A stretch of DNA of 60,162 nucleotides from an uncultured Lachnospiraceae bacterium (GTDB lineage: Bacteria > Bacillota > Clostridia > Lachnospirales > Lachnospiraceae): the NCBI GenBank assembly GCA_905236845.1, contig CAJOQM010000031.1, positions 1 through 60,162 of the forward strand, read 5' to 3'. Shown in pieces: positions 1 to 8,812 of this stretch; the first letter of the stretch is position 1; the number at the start of each line of letters is the position of its first letter. The position numbers and the translations under genes are program-made. Under the pieces are notes generated by a model. The model did not search any database. It had not been told where the DNA came from and saw only the letters and a program-made list of their open reading frames with translations.

Positions 1-678
1 ATGGTATGCCGGAGAAAAGATGTAAAAGCCACTGATGTCTTTGCCCTTTTAAGCCGAAGACCCGACAGATACATATTCTCTTCCATACTGGTAAGCATAG
101 TGACTTCGCTCCCCGTGCTTCCGGGAATCATAGTTATGTTTGCGGCAATAGCCGACATATTTGTATCATTTGCCCTTTCCCAGGCATCCAATCCAAATGT
201 CACAAACAGTGATATCACATATATTATGCAAAATGCCATGAATACAGGCGGAACGACCCTTATACTTGTAAGCGTTCTTCTTATTTTCGTAGGTATGATA
301 TTCAGCATAATTTTAAGCCTTGCGTATCAGTATTATATACAGATTCTTGTTGACAACGAGGAAATGGGGATAATAGAGGCTATGCGCACATCCCGCCACA
401 TGATGAAGGGCTACAAGGGAAGGCTTTTCCTCCTTCAGCTTTCATTTATCGGATGGATGATATTGGGGATATTCACCCTGGGAATCCTTTATCTTTGGCT
501 TGTTCCTTATGTGGAAACCACTTTGACTTTGTTCTATTTTGATTTGAAAAAGGAACCTGTTCCTGACGAGAGAATTCCCGACGGACAAGGTGATTTCCAA
601 AGCACAGTAAAGCCCGAGACATTTGAAAGCAGCGAAAGCGCCGGAAGCAATGCGGATTTTGGAAGCGAAAACGAATAA
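1..678 (+). CDS. DUF975 family membrane protein, 5' end outside the window
   Basis: A polytopic membrane protein of unknown function whose C-terminal half matches DUF975 proteins: hydrophobic segments near residues 27-55, 82-112 and 140-170, the phrase GYKGRLFLLQLSFIGW, and an acidic Ser/Glu-rich tail. The first base of the window is an ATG, but the opening residues read like the interior of the family, which normally begins with a basic amphipathic stretch and another membrane segment. I therefore infer that the gene starts upstream and this ATG is internal. It faces the minus-strand suhB gene and shares a terminator with it. Function unknown. Confidence 0.75.
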   Translation: MVCRRKDVKATDVFALLSRRPDRYIFSSILVSIVTSLPVLPGIIVMFAAIADIFVSFALSQASNPNVTNSDITYIMQNAMNTGGTTLILVSVLLIFVGMIFSIILSLAYQYYIQILVDNEEMGIIEAMRTSRHMMKGYKGRLFLLQLSFIGWMILGIFTLGILYLWLVPYVETTLTLFYFDLKKEPVPDERIPDGQGDFQSTVKPETFESSESAGSNADFGSENE

Positions 679-681
679 ATT

Positions 682-711
682 AAAGGCGGGGATTTGCCCC
701 GCCTTTTTTAT
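682..711. terminator. Bidirectional rho-independent terminator
   Basis: A 7-bp stem, GGCGGGG (685-691) with CCCCGCC (697-703), and a 5-base loop. It is flanked by AAA on the left and a run of T on the right, so it can end transcription of the DUF975 gene (plus) and of suhB (minus), which converge here. Confidence 0.85.
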
Positions 712-714
712 CCT

Positions 715-1491
715 TTAAACCATATTCTTCCACTCGTCTTTACATAAGGCATTTGCCGCAAACACGGAGCAGTTTCTGTCATAAGTAAGGTCTCCGCCTT
801 CAATCCTGTGGGCGGCTCCTCCGGCCTCCTTTACAAGAAGCCCTGCCGCAGCATAATCCCAGGGGCAAAGCCGAAGCTCAAAGAACATTTCCGCTCTCCC
901 GCAGGCAACAGCGCACATATCAAGAGCAGCCGAGCCGCTTCGCCTTGTATCAAGAGCCTTCTTTTCATAGCGGCTTAATATCTCATAAGACTTATCCCTG
1001 ATATCATCATAATAAGACGCCGAGCCGAATATAATAAATCCGCCCGAAAGCTCCTTATCCGAGACATGTATGGGCTCTCCGTTAAGAAAAGCCCCCTCGC
1101 CCTTTATGGCCGTAAACATTTCCTCCGCATAGGGGTTGTATATAACCCCCAAAACAGGGTCGCCATCTTTTAAGAGCGCTATGGATATGCAGCTCATATG
1201 AAAGTCTCTTATGAAATTTGCAGTGCCGTCTATCGGGTCAACCACAAAGACCCAGCCTTTATCTACGGGCGCATGCTCAGCCTCTTCTTCCCCGACAAAT
1301 ACAGCATCGGGAAAAGTTACGGCAAGACGCTTTTTTATTTCTTCCTGTACCATTTTGTCATATTTCGTAACGAAATTATTCTGCCCTTCTTTGGATGAAA
1401 TATCAAGAGAGCTCCTGTCGGCATTATAGAAAATCTGCCCGCAAAAGCGGGCATCTTCCTCTATTTTTTTAATCAATTCCTTTAAATCCAT
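715..1491 (-). CDS. suhB: Inositol monophosphatase family protein
   Basis: A Mg2+-dependent phosphatase of the IMPase/SuhB family (258 residues, usual length), expected to hydrolyse inositol-1-phosphate or a related sugar or nucleotide phosphate in the cytoplasm. All metal-binding motifs are visible: GEEEAE near residue 67, DPIDGTANF near residue 86, and CPWDYAAAG near residue 209. The real substrate cannot be told from sequence; relatives act on inositol phosphate, fructose-1,6-bisphosphate or PAP. It is the last gene of a unit after the esterase lipoprotein and the permease-GGDEF fusion, 3 bases from the latter, and it ends at a shared terminator. Confidence 0.88.
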   Translation of the reverse strand: MDLKELIKKIEEDARFCGQIFYNADRSSLDISSKEGQNNFVTKYDKMVQEEIKKRLAVTFPDAVFVGEEEAEHAPVDKGWVFVVDPIDGTANFIRDFHMSCISIALLKDGDPVLGVIYNPYAEEMFTAIKGEGAFLNGEPIHVSDKELSGGFIIFGSASYYDDIRDKSYEILSRYEKKALDTRRSGSAALDMCAVACGRAEMFFELRLCPWDYAAAGLLVKEAGGAAHRIEGGDLTYDRNCSVFAANALCKDEWKNMV

Positions 1492-1494
1492 TTT

Positions 1495-3732
1495 TTAATC
1501 CCTTATACCTTTTAATTCTTTTTTGCGGGCATACATAAGACCGTCTGCCCTTTCAAATACAGCGTGAAACGAGGGGTCTATCCCCTTTTGATATTCCGAA
1601 AGTCCCACGGATACCACGACACCGCCGTTTGCATTGTTTTCCTCTACCTGTGCATTAAGTCCCTCAATAAGCTCAAAGCGGTTGTCATAGTCGTCTCCTT
1701 CCAATGTCGCCACGAATTCATCGCCGCCGATACGGAAAACGGGGCTGTGGGTAAAGACCTTGCAGACCATCATACAGCCGGCTCTGATATATTCATCTCC
1801 CGCCTTGTGTCCTAAGGTATCATTTATGGTCTTTAAATTATTTATATCGCAGACAACCACGGCAAAAGAATCCACCATACCCAGACCTATTCTGTTGTTA
1901 TAAGACTCCTCTTTTTCCGCAAAGGCGTGCTTGCTCTTAACGCCGGTGAGCTGGTCTCTGTATGCTTTTTCCTCTGCTGCTCCCAGAGCGGTTCGGCTTT
2001 GCTCTTCCCTTTGGCTCATGGTGCTGTGATTTATAAATATAGCCCAGGCGCAAAGGGCAAAAAGCCCAAAGACAACCACCCCGTTGCGCAGGAATTCGCG
2101 GTTCATGGCGGATATTTGTGCGTCTATAAATTCATCCTCATCATCTATGGAAATCCCGCTTTTATCCTCGTAATACTCCTGTATTTCATCAAATCTTTCC
2201 TTTGCTGCATCCGTGCTTGCTTCATTCATCCATACCATAGATGTCATAAGCACTATCCCCAGCATAAAAAGCCAGACTATAATAGATCGCCCGAAGCGGT
2301 TCTTGCTGTCATGCTTTATTACACCCCTGAAGAAAAGAAATCCTATGACTCCCCATACAGTAAAGAGCATATATGATTCCTTCTCCATCATGGTTTCATC
2401 GGTAAGGAGGTTTATAAGCTGCATCATGACGCAAAGAAGGATGGTGATGATCATCCCAAGAACCCCCGTCACCTTTTCTAAGGGACTGTTATCTTCTTTT
2501 GCCGCCTTATATGCTGCGGCGGAAACGAAGCAATATATAAGAGCTGCGCTAATGGTAGTAACATCTACTATCCAGCCGATAGCTGTTCTTCCCGCAAGGG
2601 GGATAAGTACGGACACGCCCGTAATCAGCATAATGGCACGAACAGGAGTCCCCCTGCCATCAAGCTTTGCAAGGGGCGGAGGAATGACCTCATCCCTGCC
2701 CAGGGCATAAATAAACCGGCTCATGGCAAGCATTTGTCCTATAAGGCTGGTTATAATAAGGCAAAGAACAGCCGCCATCAAAATACCGGCTCCCACAGCT
2801 CCCATATATTTATTTGCGGAAAACAATGGCGTCACACGGAATATCCCGCTGTATTGCCCTATATTTGATATATAATCCGTCCAGTTGTCGCAGGCATCGG
2901 GATATGCCATAACGGACAAAAGGATAACGAATATGTAAAGCAATGCCGTAACAACAATAGAAGATACGATAATGCCAAAAGTCCTTTTCCGCTTAAATGC
3001 GAATTCTTCGGAAGAATGGGAGATATTTTCAAAGCCCACAAAAGCCCAAAGAGACATGCAGGTGACGGTCGCTACCTGCATAACAGGATTTTTCCCCGAA
3101 AGAATAAGAGGCTCATATGAATTTGCAAATCCGCCGCTTTTCCCAAAAGATACAAAGAAACAAACAGCTATTCCAAGTACAAAAACAGCCGCCATTATAA
3201 TCTCAACAAACTGGGTAGCTTTTTTGAAACATGCGCATACAAGACCGGAAAGAGCCAAAGCTCCGGCGGAAAGAAGCACCTCCCCTAGATAGACCGTATA
3301 TCCGAAAATCTCGTAAGAAGGACCCGTCATAAAGATGTCACCTATGAAATATCTGACAAAAAGGGGAAGGGCTGACATATTCGCCCATAGCACGGAAAGA
3401 TAAGCAAGCAAAAGGAACCAGCCCGTAAGATACGCCCTGTCGTAGCCAAGGATTTCCTTTACATAAGTATATGCTCCTCCCGAATCGGGATGGCTCACCA
3501 TAAGATAATGATAATTCCTGCCGATAATCAGCATGATAACAACGCCGATAAGTATCCCCAGAACGCTGCCCAAAGGTCCCGCTTTAAGGAGATAGGAATT
3601 GCCCGTTACCACAAAGGAGCCCCAGCCTATGGCGCTTCCTATGGAAAGCGCTATAGCTCCTAACGGCGTTATGTAAACCGAAAGCTTTTGTGCGCCTCCG
3701 GTATTTTCTGCAGTTTTTCCTTCATCCGGCAT
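1495..3732 (-). CDS. APC-family amino-acid permease fused to a GGDEF diguanylate cyclase domain
   Basis: Residues 15-470 form an APC-superfamily amino-acid/polyamine permease, with an early GSAIGWGSFVVTGN helix-1 motif and about twelve membrane segments. A further membrane segment (about 480-503), a short acidic loop (about 505-550) and another segment (about 552-572) lead to a cytoplasmic GGDEF domain (about 590-745). The catalytic GGDEF signature is intact at 669-673, and the domain opens with DQLTG. No RxxD inhibitory site precedes it. By family knowledge the tail should make c-di-GMP. I infer that substrate binding or transport may control cyclase activity. The gene lies between the esterase lipoprotein and suhB with gaps of 7 and 3 bases, so co-transcription is likely. 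Confidence 0.85.
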   Translation of the reverse strand: MPDEGKTAENTGGAQKLSVYITPLGAIALSIGSAIGWGSFVVTGNSYLLKAGPLGSVLGILIGVVIMLIIGRNYHYLMVSHPDSGGAYTYVKEILGYDRAYLTGWFLLLAYLSVLWANMSALPLFVRYFIGDIFMTGPSYEIFGYTVYLGEVLLSAGALALSGLVCACFKKATQFVEIIMAAVFVLGIAVCFFVSFGKSGGFANSYEPLILSGKNPVMQVATVTCMSLWAFVGFENISHSSEEFAFKRKRTFGIIVSSIVVTALLYIFVILLSVMAYPDACDNWTDYISNIGQYSGIFRVTPLFSANKYMGAVGAGILMAAVLCLIITSLIGQMLAMSRFIYALGRDEVIPPPLAKLDGRGTPVRAIMLITGVSVLIPLAGRTAIGWIVDVTTISAALIYCFVSAAAYKAAKEDNSPLEKVTGVLGMIITILLCVMMQLINLLTDETMMEKESYMLFTVWGVIGFLFFRGVIKHDSKNRFGRSIIVWLFMLGIVLMTSMVWMNEASTDAAKERFDEIQEYYEDKSGISIDDEDEFIDAQISAMNREFLRNGVVVFGLFALCAWAIFINHSTMSQREEQSRTALGAAEEKAYRDQLTGVKSKHAFAEKEESYNNRIGLGMVDSFAVVVCDINNLKTINDTLGHKAGDEYIRAGCMMVCKVFTHSPVFRIGGDEFVATLEGDDYDNRFELIEGLNAQVEENNANGGVVVSVGLSEYQKGIDPSFHAVFERADGLMYARKKELKGIRD

Positions 3733-3739
3733 AAGCTAT

Positions 3740-4945
3740 TCACTCTCCGAAAAACAGCTGCAACGCATTATAGAAATAGGGGAAGCTCTCATAGAATCTG
3801 TGATAGCGTCCGGACCATTTGCGATACATAAGGTTACCCGAATCAAAGCCGTCTTCTTCCGTATCCTTAAAAAGATCCGAATATTCAAGAAGAGCATCTA
3901 TCTGCTTTGAGACCATGAAATTCGTATAATCCTCGGTGCCGACTCCGCAATAGATTTCAAAATCGTCCATGGAATAGCCTTTTTCGGTAATGGAATTAAC
4001 CATCTTTTCCGTAGTGCCCTCCACATCGGCATCCAGGCGGAAGTCCGCAATCATGCTGTTAGGAATATAATATCTGAAATATCCCGGATAATACCAGAGC
4101 ATCTGCCAGGTGGCGCAGCCTCCCATGGAAAATCCGCCAAAGCATCTGTGGTCTCTGGATGCGATAAAGCCCGCCTCGTCCGCAGTCTCGGCGTATGTGC
4201 TGTACTGCGTCTCTACAAGCGGCATCAGATAATTTGCAATAGAATCAATAAGCTCCCAAATTACCTGGTTTGCAAGATCCACATCCCCGGACTCTTCAAG
4301 ACCGGGAGCAACGACAATAACGGGAGGAATCTTCCCCTCCTCTATCATGTTGTCCAAAATAACCTTGATGCCGCCTTCCATTACGGCATTGCCAAGGAAG
4401 GTGTTCTGATCTCCCCCCATACCGTGCATAAGGTAAATAATGTCATATTGCTCGTTCTCATCATAGCCGTAGGGCAGATAGACATTCGCCGTGCAATACA
4501 GGGCGTCGCCGCTTGCCGTTGTAAGCTCTCTTTGGTAATCAATCTGTTCTATGGTTCCCTGATGCTCTGCATAGTTCACCTTTTCATCATTAAGATAATC
4601 ATCCGGCAGTTTTTCCATGCCCACTGCGCTTGCAGACGTAGCCTCGGAATCCGTGCCTGTGTATTTATCGGAATCCCCGTAGTTTTCCGAGAAAGCCTCA
4701 CTTATCTGTTGTATAAAGGATTTTTCCGTTGAAGAATCGATATCAGATGAAGAAGCCAGCGTCACCCCGGAGGTGTCGCTTTCGGAGTCTGAAGTGCTCC
4801 CGGAGCTTTCGAAACTTTGTGTTTCTGAACTTTCTTCCGAAGAGGGCGTCTTCGCACTTTCAGAAGAAGATGCGCTCCCGCACCCCGCCGCAAGAGATAC
4901 CGACATAGCTACAACCATCATCATTGAAATAAATCTTTTTTTCAT
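3740..4945 (-). CDS. Secreted esterase lipoprotein (feruloyl/acetyl esterase-like, CE1 type)
   Basis: An alpha/beta-hydrolase expected outside the cell. The N-terminus is a lipoprotein signal ending in the lipobox LAAGC, followed by about 80 residues of Ser/Glu/Asp-rich linker and then an esterase-D/CE1 domain (about 125-400). Visible landmarks are YDIIYLMHGMGG, the nucleophile elbow GFSMGG (Ser near 272) and a late GRYHRF (His near 381). Family members cleave ferulic or acetyl esters from plant xylan or act on other acyl esters; the substrate here is not determined. It heads the unit with the permease-GGDEF gene and suhB and has its own promoter in the gap upstream. The long disordered linker fits a surface-tethered enzyme. 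Confidence 0.82.
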   Translation of the reverse strand: MKKRFISMMMVVAMSVSLAAGCGSASSSESAKTPSSEESSETQSFESSGSTSDSESDTSGVTLASSSDIDSSTEKSFIQQISEAFSENYGDSDKYTGTDSEATSASAVGMEKLPDDYLNDEKVNYAEHQGTIEQIDYQRELTTASGDALYCTANVYLPYGYDENEQYDIIYLMHGMGGDQNTFLGNAVMEGGIKVILDNMIEEGKIPPVIVVAPGLEESGDVDLANQVIWELIDSIANYLMPLVETQYSTYAETADEAGFIASRDHRCFGGFSMGGCATWQMLWYYPGYFRYYIPNSMIADFRLDADVEGTTEKMVNSITEKGYSMDDFEIYCGVGTEDYTNFMVSKQIDALLEYSDLFKDTEEDGFDSGNLMYRKWSGRYHRFYESFPYFYNALQLFFGE

Positions 4946-4977
4946 ATCACTCTCATCTCCCCGATTAAAACTCTTTT

Positions 4978-5005
4978 TCTATAACATCTAACCACATACA
5001 GTCAA
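4978..5005 (-). promoter_or_regulatory. Promoter of the esterase lipoprotein unit
   Basis: On the minus strand TTGACT (5000-5005), a 16-base spacer and TATAGA (4978-4983) precede the lipoprotein start. The -35 box overlaps the stop codon of the upstream HipA-like gene. Confidence 0.6.
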
Positions 5006-5769
5006 AACATGTCATTCTCACACCGATACAAAAGAAAATCTCTTTGTACGGACGCCTCTTCCTTTTGCAGCGCCATTATCAGAGCATCTTTATCTATCCT
5101 CACAGTTCGCCATTTTTCAAGATACCGGAAATTAAGATTATAATCCGGGCTGAATATCTTTGAATGGGTCTGCTTCATATTCTCTTCAAAGGATTTATCC
5201 GGGCTATATCTGTCATTTCCCACAAACATGCTGCGCCCGTTATCCATGACAGGCGCCCTCCGAAATCCGTCTTTTCCGAATATAACCCACAGATTATTAA
5301 AATGCAGATCTTCATTCCGGATAAATTCGCTTATGTACATATTATCAGCCAGATATTCATGTAAATCAAGCCCTGTCTGCTCCTTCGCAAAATCAAGAAC
5401 CTTCTCTATAGCATCATCATAATCCATGCGCTGAAGAAAAGCCGCTATATCCCCGCCGCAGGTTCCCGCCCACAAGCGGTAAAAAGATACCAGACTTTCA
5501 CCCTCATTAAGGCAATCCCTGCTGCAGCATCCGGGTTTGCCATTTATGATTGCTTCCCGGTATTCCACAAAATCATCTTTAGCCATGGTGCTGCACTTAA
5601 GAACCACAGATGCCAGATACTCGGCTCTGCCTTCGCCTCCTTTATTATCCTGCTTGTACCAATATCCGTCTTTATAATATTTTATCTGGCTGCCATCGCT
5701 GGTGGAAGAATCCGTAAAAAGATATTTATCATCCAATTTAATCTCTAGCATCTTTTCACATCTTTCCAT
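5002..5769 (-). CDS. HipA/CtkA-like protein kinase
   Basis: A 255-residue protein resembling the compact HipA-like Ser/Thr kinases of Clostridia (CtkA type). The N-terminal part has the nucleotide-loop phrase GSQIKYYKDGYWYK followed by GGEGRAEYLAS. The C-terminal part carries the catalytic-loop-like RNEDLHFNNLWVI (about residue 150) and a metal-binding-like APVMDNGRSMF. Full HipA is about 440 residues, so this lacks the usual N-terminal subdomain. The short gene just upstream overlaps it by 25 bases and may supply that part or an antitoxin role. Kinase activity and a toxin-antitoxin function are inferences; the motif match is what I see. Confidence 0.65.
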   Translation of the reverse strand: MERCEKMLEIKLDDKYLFTDSSTSDGSQIKYYKDGYWYKQDNKGGEGRAEYLASVVLKCSTMAKDDFVEYREAIINGKPGCCSRDCLNEGESLVSFYRLWAGTCGGDIAAFLQRMDYDDAIEKVLDFAKEQTGLDLHEYLADNMYISEFIRNEDLHFNNLWVIFGKDGFRRAPVMDNGRSMFVGNDRYSPDKSFEENMKQTHSKIFSPDYNLNFRYLEKWRTVRIDKDALIMALQKEEASVQRDFLLYRCENDMF

Positions 5770-6101
5770 GTAAGGTCTTCACCGTCATACTTAAACCAGA
5801 TCTTGTCCTGTACCATGCGGCCGTGAGTATATCTGCATATCTTATATATATCATATTCGGAAAGCCCCATCATTGAAAGCAATTTTGATATATCAGGTCT
5901 CCCCTCATCAAAGCATCTGCTTTTTAAGATTTCCCCCAGCTCGTAACGGGTCATCCTGTCTTTATAAAAAATCTGCTTCACGGGATGTATAACATATCTG
6001 GTAATATCCGCATGATCTCTTTCCACCCGGGCAAATGCGGTTTTTTCATCCTCCCAATATGTTTCAAAACAGAATTTTTCCGGAGATTCGTATTCAGTCA
6101 T
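5745..6101 (-). CDS. Small partner protein of the HipA-like kinase
   Basis: A 118-residue protein with no recognised domain. I chose the ATG at 6099-6101 because a GGAGGG ribosome binding site lies 9 bases upstream. An earlier in-frame ATG at 6173 lacks such a site and would add an unlikely Cys-rich leader. The C-terminal phrase DKIWFKYDGEDLTWKDV resembles what I recall of small proteins encoded just before HipA/CtkA-like kinases in related genomes. It overlaps the kinase start by 25 bases, implying coupled translation. It may act as antitoxin or as a detached kinase subdomain; neither is shown by the sequence. Confidence 0.6.
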   Translation of the reverse strand: MTEYESPEKFCFETYWEDEKTAFARVERDHADITRYVIHPVKQIFYKDRMTRYELGEILKSRCFDEGRPDISKLLSMMGLSEYDIYKICRYTHGRMVQDKIWFKYDGEDLTWKDVKRC

Positions 6102-6173
6102 AACAAAAAACCCTCCACCATGTATCTTACACGAATAGAGAGCTTTTGACAAGCAGTCCCGGCAAAATATCAT

Positions 6174-6311
6174 TCACCTTATCCACTTATCCGCTATTCC
6201 GCAGAATTTGTCTCCCGCATCTGCATCCCTTTCAAATACTCCCAGTATCAGCGACTCCTCTAGGCATTCATCGTAAAGACCGTCTATGACCCTGTATATA
6301 TCATCGTACTT
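6174..6311 (-). pseudogene. 3' fragment of an unidentified gene
   Basis: An open stretch of 45 codons, beginning KYDDIYRVIDGLYDE and ending IADKWIR, has the composition of a real protein C-terminus. It has no start codon and is cut off on its 5' side where it meets, in another frame, the decayed ATPase. Its stop codon lies just before the region upstream of the small kinase partner, so it may be the tail of a third gene of that module. Confidence 0.4.
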
Positions 6312-6724
6312 GGGGCGCTGTCTGCTTTTTCATTTACAACATCCGGGAATTCTCTTCTGAAATCAACTAATAACGAAGCGTCCATCCTATCCAATGTACC
6401 CTTCGCTCCATGCAAATCATTAAGATATTCCGCCACATCAAAATGCAGCACATTATATTTATTAAGGTACTTTTCAAAATCCGGATCCTTTGCTATCTCA
6501 AAGGGTGAAAATAGCTCACGGGAATCGCAGCCAATACTGTAATATGCGTCAATCATCCCCGCCGCCATTGACTTTCCGAAGCGGCGCGCGGCTTACGGCA
6601 AAGTATCTGTTATGTCCGTTCAGATTCTTATTAAGTATTTTTTAAGCCCTGTCTTATCCACATATATATTCGAATTCACATCAGAGATAAAACTCTCATT
6701 CGACGGATTTACATACATTCCCAT
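6284..6724 (-). pseudogene. Decayed AAA-ATPase-like gene (PF09820/DUF1703 type)
   Basis: The start is normal: promoter, an AGGAGG site 7 bases before the ATG at 6724, then MGMYVNPSNESF and IYVDKTGL as in the AAA-ATPase-like/DUF1703 family. The frame then breaks twice. The first shift falls after about 30 codons. The second falls inside the Walker A region, where a two-base loss separates NRYFAVSR from the expected RRFGKSM. A third frame runs on with AAGMIDAYYSIGCDSREL to SLLVDFRREFPDVV and stops at 6284, with the remaining three quarters of the gene missing. No functional ATPase can be made from it. Confidence 0.75.
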
Positions 6725-6746
6725 AAAAAATACCTCCTGCCGGTAT

Positions 6747-6775
6747 ATTTTAGACAAGGGACAGTATTTTTGCAA
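6747..6775 (-). promoter_or_regulatory. Promoter of the decayed ATPase gene
   Basis: TTGCAA (6770-6775), a 17-base spacer and TAAAAT (6747-6752) on the minus strand. It may now serve the kinase pair downstream, since no terminator separates them. Confidence 0.6.
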
Positions 6776-6794
6776 TAACGGAGAATGACGGGTA

Positions 6795-6829
6795 TACAAA
6801 ACCCGCCGGAGCTGATGCCCCGGCGGGTT
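6795..6829 (-). terminator. Terminator after etfA
   Basis: A 10-bp perfect stem, AACCCGCCGG (6800-6809) with CCGGCGGGTT (6820-6829), and a 10-base loop. On the minus strand it is followed by only a short T tract, so it is a plausible but not ideal rho-independent terminator. Confidence 0.7.
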
Positions 6830-6884
6830 CTTAAAGCTTACTGCTTTTGGCGTTATCTTTCCGCCTCTTTATGCGGACCGATAA

Positions 6885-7970
6885 CTAAGCTAATTTCTTA
6901 AATTCCTCAATAAGCAGTGGAACGATCTTGTACAGATCGCCTACAAGACCATAATCTGCCACCTCAAATATGGGTGCGATTTCGTTCTTGTTTATCGCTA
7001 CTATGATATCGGAATTCTGCATACCTGCAAGGTGCTGGATAGCGCCTGAAATGCCGCATGCAAAGTAGATTTTGGGCTTAACCGTAGTACCGGTCTGACC
7101 TACCTGGTGAGAGTGGTCTATCCAGCCTGAATCTACGGCTGCACGGGATGCGCCTACTACGCCGCCTACGGTATCGGCAAACTCCTGCATGAGCTTGAAG
7201 CCTTCGGGACCGCCAAGGCCTGCGCCGCCTGATACGATAATCTCTGCATCCGTAAGGCTTACCATATCCTTTGCAGTCTTAACGATATCTATGATCTTTG
7301 TCCTGATATCGTCTGCGGTCAGAGTGGTATTGATATTTATTACCTCACCTGTCCTTGAATCATCCTTAACAGCCTTGTCCATAACGCCGGGGCGTACCGT
7401 CGCCATCTGGGGACGGGTTGCGGGGCAGATAATGGTCGCCATAAGGTTGCCGCCGAATGCGGGACGGGTCATCTTGAGGTTTTCCCTGTTCTTTGCAACT
7501 CTCTCTTCGGGAACCTTTGCCTGAGTCACACCTGCGAGGAACTGCATATACTTATCTGTATCATAGTCAAGATGTGTGCAGTCTGCGGTAAGACCCGTAG
7601 TCGTCCTCTTTGCTACACGGGGACCTAAGTCACGGCCGATGTGAGTTGCGCCAAGAAGGATAATCTCGGGCTTAAACTCATCTATAGCCTCGCAAACCAC
7701 CTTTGTATATGCATCTGTAGTATAGTTCTTAAGAAGAGCGTTATCAGCTACATATACCTTCTGTGCGCCGTAGGAGATAAGCTCCTTTGCAAGACCGTCT
7801 ACGTTTTCTCCAAGAAGCAGTGCGCAAAGATCTGTTCCTATATCGTCTGCCAGTTTCTTTCCTTCGCCTAAGAGCTCTATAGCAACGGGGTTAAGCACGC
7901 CGTCACGCTGCTCTGCGAATACCCATACGCCTTTCCAGGCGCTTCTTTCGTTTTCAGCTACTCTAGCCAT
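6885..7970 (-). CDS. etfA: Electron transfer flavoprotein alpha subunit
   Basis: The FAD-binding subunit of ETF (361 residues), which passes electrons to or from the acyl-CoA dehydrogenase encoded two genes upstream. The N-terminal alpha/beta domain spans about 10-190. The C-terminal FAD domain shows [11 protein letters not shown], then [20 protein letters not shown], the family's FAD signature. There is no N-terminal ferredoxin domain, unlike CarE-type subunits. In anaerobic Clostridia, Etf paired with butyryl-CoA-type dehydrogenases can bifurcate electrons to ferredoxin. Whether this one does is inference. It is the last gene of the unit and lies 18 bases from etfB. Confidence 0.93.
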   Translation of the reverse strand: MARVAENERSAWKGVWVFAEQRDGVLNPVAIELLGEGKKLADDIGTDLCALLLGENVDGLAKELISYGAQKVYVADNALLKNYTTDAYTKVVCEAIDEFKPEIILLGATHIGRDLGPRVAKRTTTGLTADCTHLDYDTDKYMQFLAGVTQAKVPEERVAKNRENLKMTRPAFGGNLMATIICPATRPQMATVRPGVMDKAVKDDSRTGEVININTTLTADDIRTKIIDIVKTAKDMVSLTDAEIIVSGGAGLGGPEGFKLMQEFADTVGGVVGASRAAVDSGWIDHSHQVGQTGTTVKPKIYFACGISGAIQHLAGMQNSDIIVAINKNEIAPIFEVADYGLVGDLYKIVPLLIEEFKKLA

Positions 7971-7988
7971 ATTATTAACCCTCCGTTA

Positions 7989-8795
7989 TTAGATATAATG
8001 CTTTTCCTGAAGCTCTTTCATAAGCTCTGTTACCATTTCCTGATCCGTACCTTCCAGCTTTCTGCCGGCACCCTTGGGTGCGGGAGCAAAGGAAGTGAAC
8101 ACGTTTGTGGGAGAGGGCTTAAGGCCTGTCTCGTCTTCTGCGATATCCACATCGTCAAAGCCCCAGGTAACAATGCGCTCGGGCTGCTCATAAGCATCAT
8201 AAATACGGCCTACGTTCATATAACGGGGAGTATTCAGCTCCTTTACGCAGGTAATCATGCAGGGCATGTTGATTTCGATGGTCTCATATCCATCTTCAAG
8301 CTGCCTGTCCACGGTAATCTTCTTGCCGTCGATATCAATCTTCTGGGCATAAGTTACCTGAGGCACGCCGAGCTTTTCAGCTATCTGGGGACCTACCTGT
8401 GCGGTATCGCCGTCGATAGCCTGACGTCCGCCAAGGATAAGATCAAATCCGCCGCGCTCTTTGTTGAACTTTGCCATACCTGCGGCAATAGCGTTTGATG
8501 TGGCCCATGTATCGGAGCCTCCGAACTTCCTGTCGGAAAGAAGGATGGCATCATCAGCGCCCATTGCCAAACACTCTATAAGCATATCCTTTGCCTGGTC
8601 GGGACCCATGGAAATAACCGTTACCTTTACGTTTTCGGGATCCTTATCCTTTATCTGAAGAGCCGCCTCCAATGCATTTGCATCATCGGGGTTAAGAATT
8701 GACTCCACACCCTCACGGTTAATTCTTCCGGTCTCGGGATCGGTGGTGACATTCTTTGTATTCGGTACCTGTTTTGCACATACTAATATATTCAT
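7989..8795 (-). CDS. etfB: Electron transfer flavoprotein beta subunit
   Basis: 268 residues, the usual length. It opens with MNILVCAKQVPNT and has NPDDANALEAAL, the nucleotide-binding GGRQAIDGDTAQVGP near residue 124, and the ETF-beta signature around LPRYMNV-like ELNTPRYMNVGRI. It forms the heterodimer with EtfA and binds the second cofactor, FAD in bifurcating forms and AMP in others. The gene sits between the acyl-CoA dehydrogenase and etfA with short gaps (17 and 18 bases), so the three are surely co-transcribed. Confidence 0.93.
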   Translation of the reverse strand: MNILVCAKQVPNTKNVTTDPETGRINREGVESILNPDDANALEAALQIKDKDPENVKVTVISMGPDQAKDMLIECLAMGADDAILLSDRKFGGSDTWATSNAIAAGMAKFNKERGGFDLILGGRQAIDGDTAQVGPQIAEKLGVPQVTYAQKIDIDGKKITVDRQLEDGYETIEINMPCMITCVKELNTPRYMNVGRIYDAYEQPERIVTWGFDDVDIAEDETGLKPSPTNVFTSFAPAPKGAGRKLEGTDQEMVTELMKELQEKHYI

Positions 8796-8812
8796 TGTCT
8801 ATCACCCTCCTA

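Noticed and set aside
6102..6173. Longer start for the small kinase partner at 6173
   Set aside because: The extension encodes an atypical Cys-rich leader and has no ribosome binding site, while the ATG at 6101 has GGAGGG.
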